DNA from: CAYLJV01 sp964510375
Lineage (GTDB): Archaea > Hadarchaeota > Hadarchaeia > Hadarchaeales > JAGGTB01
Length of the DNA: 11,947 bases
Reading direction: 5' to 3'
Assembly: GCA_964510375.1 (NCBI GenBank)
Contig: CAZEBR010000040.1
Location: 1-11,947, forward strand
Program-made: the position numbers and the translations under genes
Part shown: piece after piece, positions 6,690 to 11,893 of the stretch
Layout: each line of letters starts with the position of its first letter
How positions within the stretch are numbered: position 1 is the stretch's first letter
Notes under the pieces: model-generated
What the model saw: only the letters and a program-made list of their open reading frames with translations
Databases searched by the model: none
What the model was told of the DNA's origin: nothing

Positions 6690-7583
6690 TTAGTATGATA
6701 TACCCTCACACGTGCAAGCGTTCCCATGGGGACATGGCAGGAAATCATTGTCACATTTGCATGCTGGCTTGACGTTAGATTTGCGTTGACGCGTGTTTTT
6801 GACGTTTTTTCTGATCTCGGGAAGGCTGTCGTAAAGGTTGTCGCCCGGACATTCGTTTGTTTCATCATAATCGCGATGTCCTTTAATATCGTCCGACGAT
6901 ATCGAATATTCATCACATAACCAGGCTCCGAGGTTCTCGATCGCTTTTTTCTGCCTGTCGTTGAGTTGTTTGTTATTAAAATTCCCAATAACCGCGATTC
7001 CAATATTTCCCGGATTGTGGGACTTCACGTGCGCGCCTTCGACCTCGACCGGTCTTCCTTCATAGATTTTTCCGGCACTGTCTATCAGATAGTGATAGCC
7101 GATGTCGTCCCACGGGTCATCTATTTCTTCCATGTGGTGGCGCTGGATAGATCTTACCCTATCCTCCCCATCTTGCGGTGTTTTGGTGTGGTGTATCGTT
7201 ATTTTGTCCGGTGAATGGTCTTCGTAACTCCTTTTTGGGTCCATCGCTCCCCACTCGTCTCTCGTGACGATGCTGGGCTTTGAAATTGCCGCATGTGCCT
7301 TTTCTCCATGTTCTGATTTTCTGCTTACGTTTTGATCTTCGAAAGAAGCGCTGTACACATTTTTTCCTTCATTTACTTTGCACACATTTACAGCGCAGTC
7401 CAACTCGTTGATTTCACATCCGTGGATTTTACAAGCAGAATCTAAATCAAAGGGAGGTAAATTTTTTACCTTGCTTATATTAGGGGTTCCACTTATGTTA
7501 TTTTCTCCGTCGGTGCCTTTTTTAGGTTTATCTTTGGATTCTGGATTCCCAGAATTGGATAAAGTATCATCATATGATTTCAT
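6690..7583 (-). CDS. PGRP/amidase-2 zinc peptidoglycan amidase with Cys-rich ends
   Basis: The 297-residue product has a typical PGRP/N-acetylmuramoyl-L-alanine amidase domain at about 104-260. Zinc ligands are H131 (in TIHHT), H236 (in KGHRDYD) and C245 (in ECPGDNLY); Y163 in DIGYHY is the usual active-site Tyr and YEGRP (174-178) the family signature. Family enzymes cut the MurNAc-L-Ala bond of bacterial peptidoglycan; archaea have no such wall, so a target outside the cell is likely. The flanks are unusual. Residues 1-45 are polar and disordered, 51-68 hold C51, C56, C63 and C68, and the tail 275-292 holds five Cys in 18 residues (C275, C277, C284, C290, C292). No Sec or Tat signal is visible. 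GGAGG lies 7 bases before the ATG and overlaps the end of the short upstream ORF, indicating coupled translation. Confidence 0.9.
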   Translation of the reverse strand: MKSYDDTLSNSGNPESKDKPKKGTDGENNISGTPNISKVKNLPPFDLDSACKIHGCEINELDCAVNVCKVNEGKNVYSASFEDQNVSRKSEHGEKAHAAISKPSIVTRDEWGAMDPKRSYEDHSPDKITIHHTKTPQDGEDRVRSIQRHHMEEIDDPWDDIGYHYLIDSAGKIYEGRPVEVEGAHVKSHNPGNIGIAVIGNFNNKQLNDRQKKAIENLGAWLCDEYSISSDDIKGHRDYDETNECPGDNLYDSLPEIRKNVKNTRQRKSNVKPACKCDNDFLPCPHGNACTCEGISY

Positions 7584-7586
7584 TTT

Positions 7587-7670
7587 TCAGCCTCCGTTTT
7601 GATATTCATTTTGTTTTTTAGAATCGGTGTACCAGCGACTTGTCCTAAGTTCAATGTCTTTCCTTTTCAA
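7587..7670 (-). CDS. 27-residue leader ORF, possible peptide precursor or coupling peptide
   Basis: A TTG at 7670 opens a 27-codon frame ending in TGA at 7589-7587. The peptide begins MKRKDIELRT, has a central S-R-W-Y-T, is rich in Lys, Arg, Asn and Gln, and ends Q-N-G-G. It contains no Cys. GGAGGGAAGGA lies upstream, with AGGA about 6 bases before the TTG. The TATA-like box at 7713-7725 would start the transcript near 7691, so this ORF, and not the amidase, would be the first cistron after a leader of about 20 bases. Its last codons contain the amidase Shine-Dalgarno site. It may be a RiPP-type precursor for the radical SAM enzyme (Trp13, Tyr14 and Tyr23 are possible crosslink sites) or simply a coupling peptide. 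Confidence 0.45.
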   Translation of the reverse strand: MKRKDIELRTSRWYTDSKKQNEYQNGG

Positions 7671-7681
7671 AAACTGTCCTT

Positions 7682-7687
7682 CCCTCC
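7682..7687 (-). promoter_or_regulatory. Shine-Dalgarno site of the leader ORF
   Basis: On the minus strand GGAGGG, continuing into AAGGA, lies just after the predicted transcript start and 6-13 bases before the TTG at 7670. Its place at the head of the transcript supports translation of the short ORF. Confidence 0.5.
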
Positions 7688-7689
7688 TT

Positions 7690-7700
7690 TAATACTCTAA
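7690..7700. repeat. Direct repeat copy 1 (TAATACTCTAA)
   Basis: An 11-base exact repeat of the string at 7828-7838. It coincides with the predicted transcription start of the minus-strand operon. It could be an operator half-site or a duplicated target site; in AT-rich DNA chance is also possible. Confidence 0.4.
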
Positions 7701-7712
7701 AATTTTTTTTAA

Positions 7713-7725
7713 CTTAAATATTTCC
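7713..7725 (-). promoter_or_regulatory. BRE/TATA-like promoter of the amidase-HKD-radical SAM operon
   Basis: Minus-strand GGAAATATTTAAG matches the archaeal BRE plus TATA pattern and is the best-placed box upstream of the operon. The start of transcription would fall near 7690-7693, on the inner copy of an 11-base direct repeat that could act as an operator. Confidence 0.5.
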
Positions 7726-7827
7726 TTATTTTTCCAATAAAAATATTATTGCGATATTTATCTGTTAGATAGTTCTGATTATTATCACTGCCGTGAGTAT
7801 TTTTCCATTTAGATAAAAAATAACATC

Positions 7828-7838
7828 TAATACTCTAA
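7828..7838. repeat. Direct repeat copy 2 (TAATACTCTAA)
   Basis: Second exact copy of the 11-base string, 138 bases from the first and in the same orientation. The AT-rich 127 bases between the copies contain the operon promoter and no convincing gene. Confidence 0.4.
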
Positions 7839-7849
7839 GTCTCTTTTAA

Positions 7850-8033
7850 TTATCTCTCCTGTTTTTGATTTTGCTCGAAATTTGTACTCTCGTTCTTGCT
7901 CAGCTTCTTTTCCCTGTTTCTACATAGGGCTCTGTAAAACCCGTAAAGTTGTGTCATAAGTGATTGACCCCGCCCTTCCACCATTCTGTAGTAGTCTCTA
8001 TACCCCATCTTATCCAGTTCCCGGTGGTGCAGA
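7850..8033 (-). pseudogene. Possible C-terminal remnant of an unidentified protein
   Basis: The minus-strand frame that ends in TAA at 7850 reads about 60 plausible residues, including RELDKMGYRDYYRMVEG and LYGFYRALCRNR, then a Lys/Asn/Gln-rich tail. Further upstream the frame becomes Pro/Arg-rich, as expected of antisense, because it runs across the opposite-strand Atp10-like gene from about 8035. The composition resembles a transposase or other basic nucleic-acid protein tail, but I recognise no family and the frame may be chance. If real, it is a 3' fragment with its body deleted. Confidence 0.25.
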
Positions 8034-8046
8034 AGGAGAGGTAATC

Positions 8047-8430
8047 TTGGTGACGGTCGCATTCGAGAGAGACGTTCAGGAGATGGTGGATTCATGGATA
8101 CATTATTTTGAAGAGCTTTGCGAGGGGAAAAAGGCCTACGAGTTGCCGGTGATAGAGGGTTCTTTCTGGAAAGTGTTTTCTGGATTCATAGATAGGGGCA
8201 TGAAGTCCGGTATACCGCAGGAAAAGCAGGATAGCGTAGTTACCTATTACGGTGATGCCTCGGATTTCAAGGAAAAGCTCGAGATAGAGGATAAAAGCCT
8301 AGGCTATGTGTTCTTACTGGACGAGGATGGCCGCATAATGTTCAAAGGTGAAGGTCACGACTATGAGGAGGGAAAAGAAGATTTTCTAAAGCACGTCAAG
8401 ATGGCGTGCGGACCTGAAGATGATTATTGA
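8047..8430 (+). CDS. Atp10-like/thioredoxin-fold protein, 5'-truncated
   Basis: From TTG at 8047 the product is 127 residues and looks like the core of the Atp10 family (thioredoxin fold; in mitochondria an ATP synthase assembly factor). Matching features in order are a first strand VTVAF, MVDSW (13-17), YELPVIE (31-37), YYGD (67-70) and the signature GYVFLLDEDGRI with KGEG (86-103). The family normally has 60 or more residues before this strand. Here the upstream frame (to about 7960) is unlike the family, so the N-terminal part is missing. AGGAG lies 8 bases before the TTG, so a short protein could still be made; GTG at 8050 is an alternative. Its role in a prokaryote is unknown. It may be a pseudogene created by a deletion at about 8035. 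Confidence 0.6.
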   Translation: MVTVAFERDVQEMVDSWIHYFEELCEGKKAYELPVIEGSFWKVFSGFIDRGMKSGIPQEKQDSVVTYYGDASDFKEKLEIEDKSLGYVFLLDEDGRIMFKGEGHDYEEGKEDFLKHVKMACGPEDDY

Positions 8431-8521
8431 TGCTCCGGGACATGCGGACTACGTTAAATAAAATTCTCTACTAATAAACGCTTCATCGAGTTGGGAATCC
8501 CGGTCCGTGAACTGGAGGGGT

Positions 8522-8986
8522 TCAGTCTTTAGCTAATTGTTTGGCGAATTCCTTCGCCTCTTCGAGGTCTTCTTCGTTCGGTCTCCCCTTGTGAATACCT
8601 CCGAACGGGTCAAAAATGGAGATGTAGCTGTCCCAGCCCCGGCAAGAGAATCGTCCGATCACTTCGAACCCTTTTTCGTTCAGCTTTTCCTCCATTTCAT
8701 TCTCAAAATTGTGAAAGATCGGAATTTTTGGAAGCCCGCTAGTCGAGAAAAGGAAGGCCCTTTTATTTTCGCTTCCCGTTAATTCTCCCACTAGATTCAA
8801 TATACTTTCATGGAAGCTTCCATGGTAGATACCAGATCCGAATCCCACGAGATCTTTTTCCGAAACCCCTTCCGTTTTTACTTCCTCCGGTTCAAGCAAT
8901 TCTGCTTCAAGTGTCTCTGCGATCGTTTTTGCCACTTTTTCAGTATTGCCGTGATGGATTGATTTGTATATAATCAGCGTCTCCAT
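8522..8986 (-). CDS. Flavodoxin-like protein
   Basis: From the ATG at 8986 the product is 154 residues. The FMN phosphate loop is SIHHGNT (9-15), after the first strand LIIYK. VGFGSGIYHG (47-56) is the usual loop next to the flavin, FSTSG (80-84) the next strand end, and C-R-G-W-D (115-119) followed by HKGRPNEEDLEEA (132-144) is the usual C-terminal pattern of this branch. It probably carries electrons for redox enzymes in the cytoplasm. The ATG at 8986 is preferred to an upstream in-frame start at 9037 because GGGGAG lies 4 bases before it and the first strand begins right after it; the longer form would overlap the preceding gene. It is the second gene of a pair. Confidence 0.88.
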   Translation of the reverse strand: METLIIYKSIHHGNTEKVAKTIAETLEAELLEPEEVKTEGVSEKDLVGFGSGIYHGSFHESILNLVGELTGSENKRAFLFSTSGLPKIPIFHNFENEMEEKLNEKGFEVIGRFSCRGWDSYISIFDPFGGIHKGRPNEEDLEEAKEFAKQLAKD

Positions 8987-9008
8987 TTTACTCCCCAAAA
9001 AGATTTTT

Positions 9009-9365
9009 TTAGTCCGAAAAGTGAGTTGCTCCGACATCTATTATGATGCCATAGAGGATTCCAGCTCCCCAGCTTGGGAGATCTTTAAAGCTTGTCGAGA
9101 ATAGAATGGCCGAAGTTACTGTTAAGCCTAATAGTAATCCTCGAAGAACAGCGTTCTTGGTTATATTTTCCTTCCCCGGAACTATTTTCCAAGACCCTGC
9201 GAACCCAATCAAAATACCCATCAGAATTCGATTATACCACATTCCAAATAGGTACCATTCGTTTCCGGAAAATCCAATTCTGATTCCCACGCCCAGTATA
9301 CAGAATATTCCTAAAACTGCTCCAAATAAAATTGCCAATCCCAGCCGCTTATGAAACGTTTTCAT
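9009..9365 (-). CDS. Four-helix membrane protein, function unknown
   Basis: From the ATG at 9365 the product is 118 residues with about four hydrophobic segments (near 7-27, 44-58, 72-92 and 97-113), short loops and a basic N-terminus (MKTFHKR). No family motif is recognised. ATG at 9374, three codons upstream, is an alternative; AGGATGA sits about 6 bases before the chosen ATG. A TTG at 9443 would add a polar, low-quality extension and is unlikely. The gene lies 22 bases upstream of the flavodoxin gene, so the two are probably co-transcribed and it may be a membrane partner, though this is only context. Confidence 0.7.
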   Translation of the reverse strand: MKTFHKRLGLAILFGAVLGIFCILGVGIRIGFSGNEWYLFGMWYNRILMGILIGFAGSWKIVPGKENITKNAVLRGLLLGLTVTSAILFSTSFKDLPSWGAGILYGIIIDVGATHFSD

Positions 9366-9538
9366 GGTTTTCATCCTTTGTTTAGTTTTTCTAGCCAAGG
9401 GATTCGAAAAATTTACAGTTGGAACATTCGAAGTTTTCCGCAACCTCTGTTTCCATTTTATTATTTTTTCGAGATTTAGGTTTTCCCTTTCGAGGTAATT
9501 TTTTTGTTGAGAGTACGACCCTGCAGTTTGGAAGCGGA

Positions 9539-9596
9539 GGGGGAGTTCAAAGGACCAGCTGAGTCCATGAAGCGATGGAGAGTTCGGGCCTTCCCC
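9539..9596. other. Potential structured RNA with two exclusive hairpins
   Basis: GGGGGAG (9539-9545) can pair with CTTCCCC (9590-9596). Inside, GGAC (9552-9555) can pair with GTCC (9563-9566), or TCCAT (9564-9568) with ATGGA (9575-9579); the two hairpins share 9564-9566 and exclude each other. The pairings hold on either strand. If transcribed from the minus strand, it would lie in the leader of the membrane protein/flavodoxin pair. No known RNA family is recognised. Confidence 0.35.
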
Positions 9597-9632
9597 GTTT
9601 CAAAACCTTTCAATCCTTGCAGATTTTCTCAT

Positions 9633-9672
9633 AGGTTTCTTTGCCTTGGCGGCTTTCTCCCAAGGGAAACCT
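9633..9672. repeat. Strong imperfect inverted repeat (stem-loop)
   Basis: AGGTTTC (9633-9639) pairs with GAAACCT (9666-9672), and CCTTGG (9644-9649) with CCAAGG (9660-9665). This gives 13 base pairs interrupted on one side by a 4-base bulge (9640-9643), with a 10-base loop. It could be part of the same structured RNA, a protein-binding site, or a mobile-element end. No T-run follows it on either strand that would make a classic terminator. Confidence 0.5.
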
Positions 9673-9843
9673 TTCTAAGATCTCCATTAGAATCGATAAC
9701 ATTCCAATAAGCTCCACGAAAATATCCTCCTATCGACATGTGAGATTAGAAGGAGAAAAATCCAAAAAAATTCATCATCTAAAAAAACATCTGTACATAA
9801 TAAAAGAAATCAAAGAGCCTTCTTTCTGAACTACTGAAAACGT

Positions 9844-9855
9844 GGAAAATTTTAT
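9844..9855 (+). promoter_or_regulatory. BRE/TATA-like box for the two-helix membrane protein
   Basis: GGAAAATTTTAT lies about 36-47 bases before the ATG at 9891. A UUCG-type hairpin (TTCC 9874-9877 with GGAA 9883-9886) and a weak ribosome site GGGGAAG (9881-9887) follow, right before the ATG. Confidence 0.4.
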
Positions 9856-9890
9856 TTCCTGCCGATCGGTAGGTTCCTTCGGGGAAGTGG

Positions 9891-10079
9891 ATGACCTTAA
9901 TTTTTGCCTTGTTGCTTTTCGGAATTCTGGCGGTAATCATTTTGGTCCGGGAAGATTACATATCCGTTTCCATTGGCGTTCTCCTTGTTTTTGCCATTTT
10001 GGGGACCGGGATCTTGAGCTGGGCTATACCTATGTTGGAAGAGGGATACCGGGAGAGGATCCCCGGAAAAACTCGATGA
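9891..10079 (+). CDS. Small two-helix membrane protein, function unknown
   Basis: This 62-residue ORF has two clear hydrophobic segments, about 2-18 and 26-46, separated by a short charged turn (REDY), and ends in a basic tail. The hydrophobic pattern belongs to this frame; the overlapping frame from 9842 lacks it. A promoter-like box and weak ribosome site precede the ATG. The C-terminal end abuts the PIN-domain fragment, and the last 10 or so residues may be read across a deletion junction. No family is recognised. Confidence 0.5.
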   Translation: MTLIFALLLFGILAVIILVREDYISVSIGVLLVFAILGTGILSWAIPMLEEGYRERIPGKTR

Positions 10080-10086
10080 GCTCGAT

Positions 10087-10437
10087 GTGATCGAGGTGGA
10101 GCGGATTGAGGGGGAACAGGCCAACAGTGCGGGGGCGCTGTCGAGAAAATACGGGCTCGATCTCGGGGAGGCGGAGGCCATTGTTCTCGCGAAGCGAGAG
10201 GACATATCCTCGTTTTTCACGGACGATCTGGACGCCAGGAGGACGGCCCGGATGCGTGGTCTGGATCCGCATGGGTCGGGAGGTGTTTTGTTGAGGGCGT
10301 ACCGTGACGGGATTATACCGGAGGAGAAAACCGTGACCGCTGTCAGAGATCTGTACTCCGACTCCTCGCTCTATCTGACGTCGGATCTGGTGGAGAGGGC
10401 GGTAAAGGCCGTGAAAAAGTTTTCCGGCGGCGAATAA
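10087..10437 (+). pseudogene. PIN-domain (DUF3368/COG2405-like) fragment lacking its N-terminal half
   Basis: The readable product (116 residues from GTG at 10087) matches the second half of a PIN-domain ribonuclease of the type found in archaeal toxin-antitoxin pairs. It shows D-L-G-E-A-E-A-I-V-L-A with the conserved Glu, then F-T-D-D-L-D-A-R-R-T-A-R with the acidic pair, then the helix region through GGVLLRAYRDG. The first 45-50 residues, which should carry the D-T/S first catalytic Asp, are absent in all three frames upstream. The frame is open back to about 10030 but unlike the family before about 10060. Without the first Asp and first strand it should not be an active nuclease. No antitoxin gene is seen next to it. 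Confidence 0.65.
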
Positions 10438-10770
10438 TCAAGTAGTTTTTATTAGTCATTTCGGTACTCCGTTCTATCTATCCTCGGTCGTGTAAGGTGC
10501 CCTATTAATAAGGCAAAGATGGGTCTGCGGAATTGTGTTCGAAGGAAAAAAGGAAATGGGCCCGGTGCTCATTCCCAGATCCAAGCGAACCTCAACTATT
10601 GTTTAGGCCCTATACAACCGACCATATAAATAATGGATTTACATCCTTAAATATTTTATTCAAGGATAAAGAGAGCTAATTTACTGTTATAGACGGTATA
10701 ATTTCGAATAACTTGGTTATAATATCCTTAATATCGTTATTTTTCGGCAAGTTCTTATATTTAAGCAAAT
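10438..10770. other. Intergenic region, mostly AT-rich, no convincing gene
   Basis: About 330 bases between a plus-strand fragment and a minus-strand gene. A plus-strand ATG at 10519 opens only 36 codons (to 10629) with no ribosome site and no recognised product. ATATAAATA at 10624-10632 looks like a TATA box but serves no visible gene. ATCCTT (10643-10648) and AAGGAT (10662-10667) can form a small hairpin. GGGCC (10560-10564 area) and GGCCC about 55 bases later can pair, but the space is too short for a tRNA. Confidence 0.5.
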
Positions 10771-11082
10771 TTACACTATATGAGGATCACTCTGGACATT
10801 TGCTGAACTATTTTGCCCTGTTAGATTCTCAAGCAAGGTCTCAAAAGCTCCAGCGATGAAAATATTTCGAACATAATAAAAAATGAGAGACTCGATAAAA
10901 CCCGTGAAATATGCGAGATCTGATGGGGTGGCGGAGTAGAAATCGATTAAGGAGAATAGCGAAAAACAAAACGGAAGAAGACCGATCAGAACTATAATTT
11001 TTCCTATTTTTATACCTGTGAGTTTTCTGATTAGGAAGAAGATGACTGTTGTTGCTATAATAAAGATTAAGTTGATTTCCAT
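10771..11082 (-). CDS. Small membrane protein, function unknown
   Basis: This 103-residue protein has three hydrophobic stretches (about 3-19, 27-47 and 60-82) with basic residues between the first two (R-K-L-T-G-I-K), followed by a polar tail from about 86. No motif or family is recognised. The ATG at 11082 has AGGGGATGA about 9 bases upstream, which supports the start and translation. Its AT-rich codon use matches the next gene upstream (11273 onward) rather than the GC-rich PIN fragment. It lies about 190 bases downstream of that gene on the same strand and may be on its own transcript. Confidence 0.65.
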   Translation of the reverse strand: MEINLIFIIATTVIFFLIRKLTGIKIGKIIVLIGLLPFCFSLFSLIDFYSATPSDLAYFTGFIESLIFYYVRNIFIAGAFETLLENLTGQNSSANVQSDPHIV

Positions 11083-11272
11083 TTTATTATTTCATCCCCT
11101 TTGTTCTCACCAGGTTTCTTTTATTATTACTATTACTACATTACATGATATTTCTGAAAAAACTTTTGGTTCATTTTTTAGATAAAAGAAATCGAATTTA
11201 CAGTAAACGATTAGACGTATCTAAAAAATATTTCACTTGAATTATTGATTCATGGTTTTTGATAGCAACGAA

Positions 11273-11860
11273 TTATTCTTGTTTGGTAAATTTTGGGTAT
11301 TCTTGGTTGATAGTAGCCAGATTGTCCTCTCGGAATTTGCTAACTAGACTGTTTATTTTTGGTGATAGCCAGTGAACTCCGGCACTTCCTGTACTTTCAA
11401 AAATTCTAATTGATTCGTCCTCATTCCAGAAATCTGTTTGTTTTATAAAATGGATGTAGTCTCTGCTTCCGAATACGTAGACCCAGTCTGGGACAAAGTT
11501 AGAGATGATCGTGTCGCAGATTTTCGGCAGGATGTCGCTCCACAGATCGTTTGTGAATGGAATATCATTTTGGTAAGAAATGCTTCTGTTGAAAGTTGCT
11601 TGATACTTTTTAGCAGGTTCAAGAGCGTTTACTATTCCGTACCCACCAGAGAGAAAGAACCAGTCTATATTGCTCGAGGAGGATAGCATAGATTTCAATT
11701 TCTTCAGGTTTGATGTTTCTCTAAGATCCTTGTATGCGTAACCTTTGCGTCCGTAAAGGTCCACTGCGTAGGTTTTTTTATCACCGACTTCTGCATTTGG
11801 TTTTTCAAGGATGTTTTTTCTCGCTTTCTTCAATTTCGAAACTAAATCTTCGTCTTTCAA
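11273..11860 (-). CDS. YaaA/DUF6884-like protein, true start probably further upstream
   Basis: From TTG at 11860 the product is 195 residues. It contains AVDLYGRKGYAY (32-43), WFFLSGGYGIVNALEPAKKY (67-86), VYVFGSRDYIHFI (127-139) and a C-terminal G-V-H-W-L (161-165). These follow the order of the YaaA/DUF6884 group, in which a P/A-x-D-L-Y segment, an L-S-A-x-Y-G-L segment and a late V-x-x-G-x-x-Y segment are characteristic. Members have been linked to oxidative stress or DNA-related roles, but the activity of this branch is uncertain. The usual first strand (an I-V-x-C-S-K type) is not present. The frame is open without a stop to the window end at 11947, through the terminal palindrome, so the start is probably lost or distorted there; no Shine-Dalgarno site marks the TTG. 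Confidence 0.6.
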   Translation of the reverse strand: MKDEDLVSKLKKARKNILEKPNAEVGDKKTYAVDLYGRKGYAYKDLRETSNLKKLKSMLSSSSNIDWFFLSGGYGIVNALEPAKKYQATFNRSISYQNDIPFTNDLWSDILPKICDTIISNFVPDWVYVFGSRDYIHFIKQTDFWNEDESIRIFESTGSAGVHWLSPKINSLVSKFREDNLATINQEYPKFTKQE

Positions 11861-11893
11861 ATAATCCCTAGGCTGAACAACCTTCGAATCTTC

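Larger units (their letters stand above)
9366..9890. other. Divergent intergenic region without a convincing gene
   Basis: About 520 bases between divergent genes. All three minus-strand frames are broken near 9560-9640, and the short frames seen there have no recognisable product. The region holds the potential RNA structures described at 9539-9596 and 9633-9672, an AT-rich segment from about 9720 to 9840, and the promoter-like box of the plus-strand gene at 9844. The string GTTTCAAAACCTTTCAATCC (9597-9616) looks CRISPR-repeat-like but occurs once. Confidence 0.5.

Noticed and set aside
7960..8046. N-terminal part of the Atp10-like frame from ATG at 7960
   Set aside because: The residues are Pro/Ser-rich, do not match the family, and overlap the plausible minus-strand remnant; a junction near 8035 explains both.
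8490..8525. GGGAATCCC and GGTTC strings suggesting a tRNA end or attachment site
   Set aside because: No cloverleaf can be drawn on either strand, and no integrase gene is present in the window.
8522..9037. Longer flavodoxin starting at 9037
   Set aside because: It would overlap the upstream gene and add 17 residues before the first strand; ATG at 8986 has GGGGAG at 4 bases and fits the family start.
9009..9443. N-terminal extension of the four-helix membrane protein to TTG at 9443
   Set aside because: The added residues are polar and unlike the rest, no ribosome site precedes the TTG, and ATG at 9365 has a suitable one.
9597..9616. CRISPR-repeat-like string GTTTCAAAACCTTTCAATCC
   Set aside because: It ends like some archaeal repeats, but there is only one copy, with no evenly spaced partners and no cas genes. 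It overlaps no gene and can be explained by the surrounding structured region.
9504..9710. Plus-strand 68-codon frame starting with TTG
   Set aside because: Pro/Arg/Phe-rich composition, no ribosome site, no recognisable product, and it lies across strong inverted repeats.
9842..10090. 82-codon plus-strand frame overlapping the two-helix membrane protein
   Set aside because: Composition is His/Arg/Cys-rich and unlike a real protein; the alternative frame at 9891 has two clean membrane segments and a promoter-like box.
10560..10615. tRNA-like start GGGCCCGGTGCTCA with a pairing GGCCC downstream
   Set aside because: The space between the arms is only about 55 bases, with no anticodon arm and no GTTCGAATC-type T loop.
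10519..10629. 36-codon plus-strand ORF between the PIN fragment and the membrane protein
   Set aside because: No ribosome site, no hydrophobic or family pattern, and it is short enough to occur by chance.
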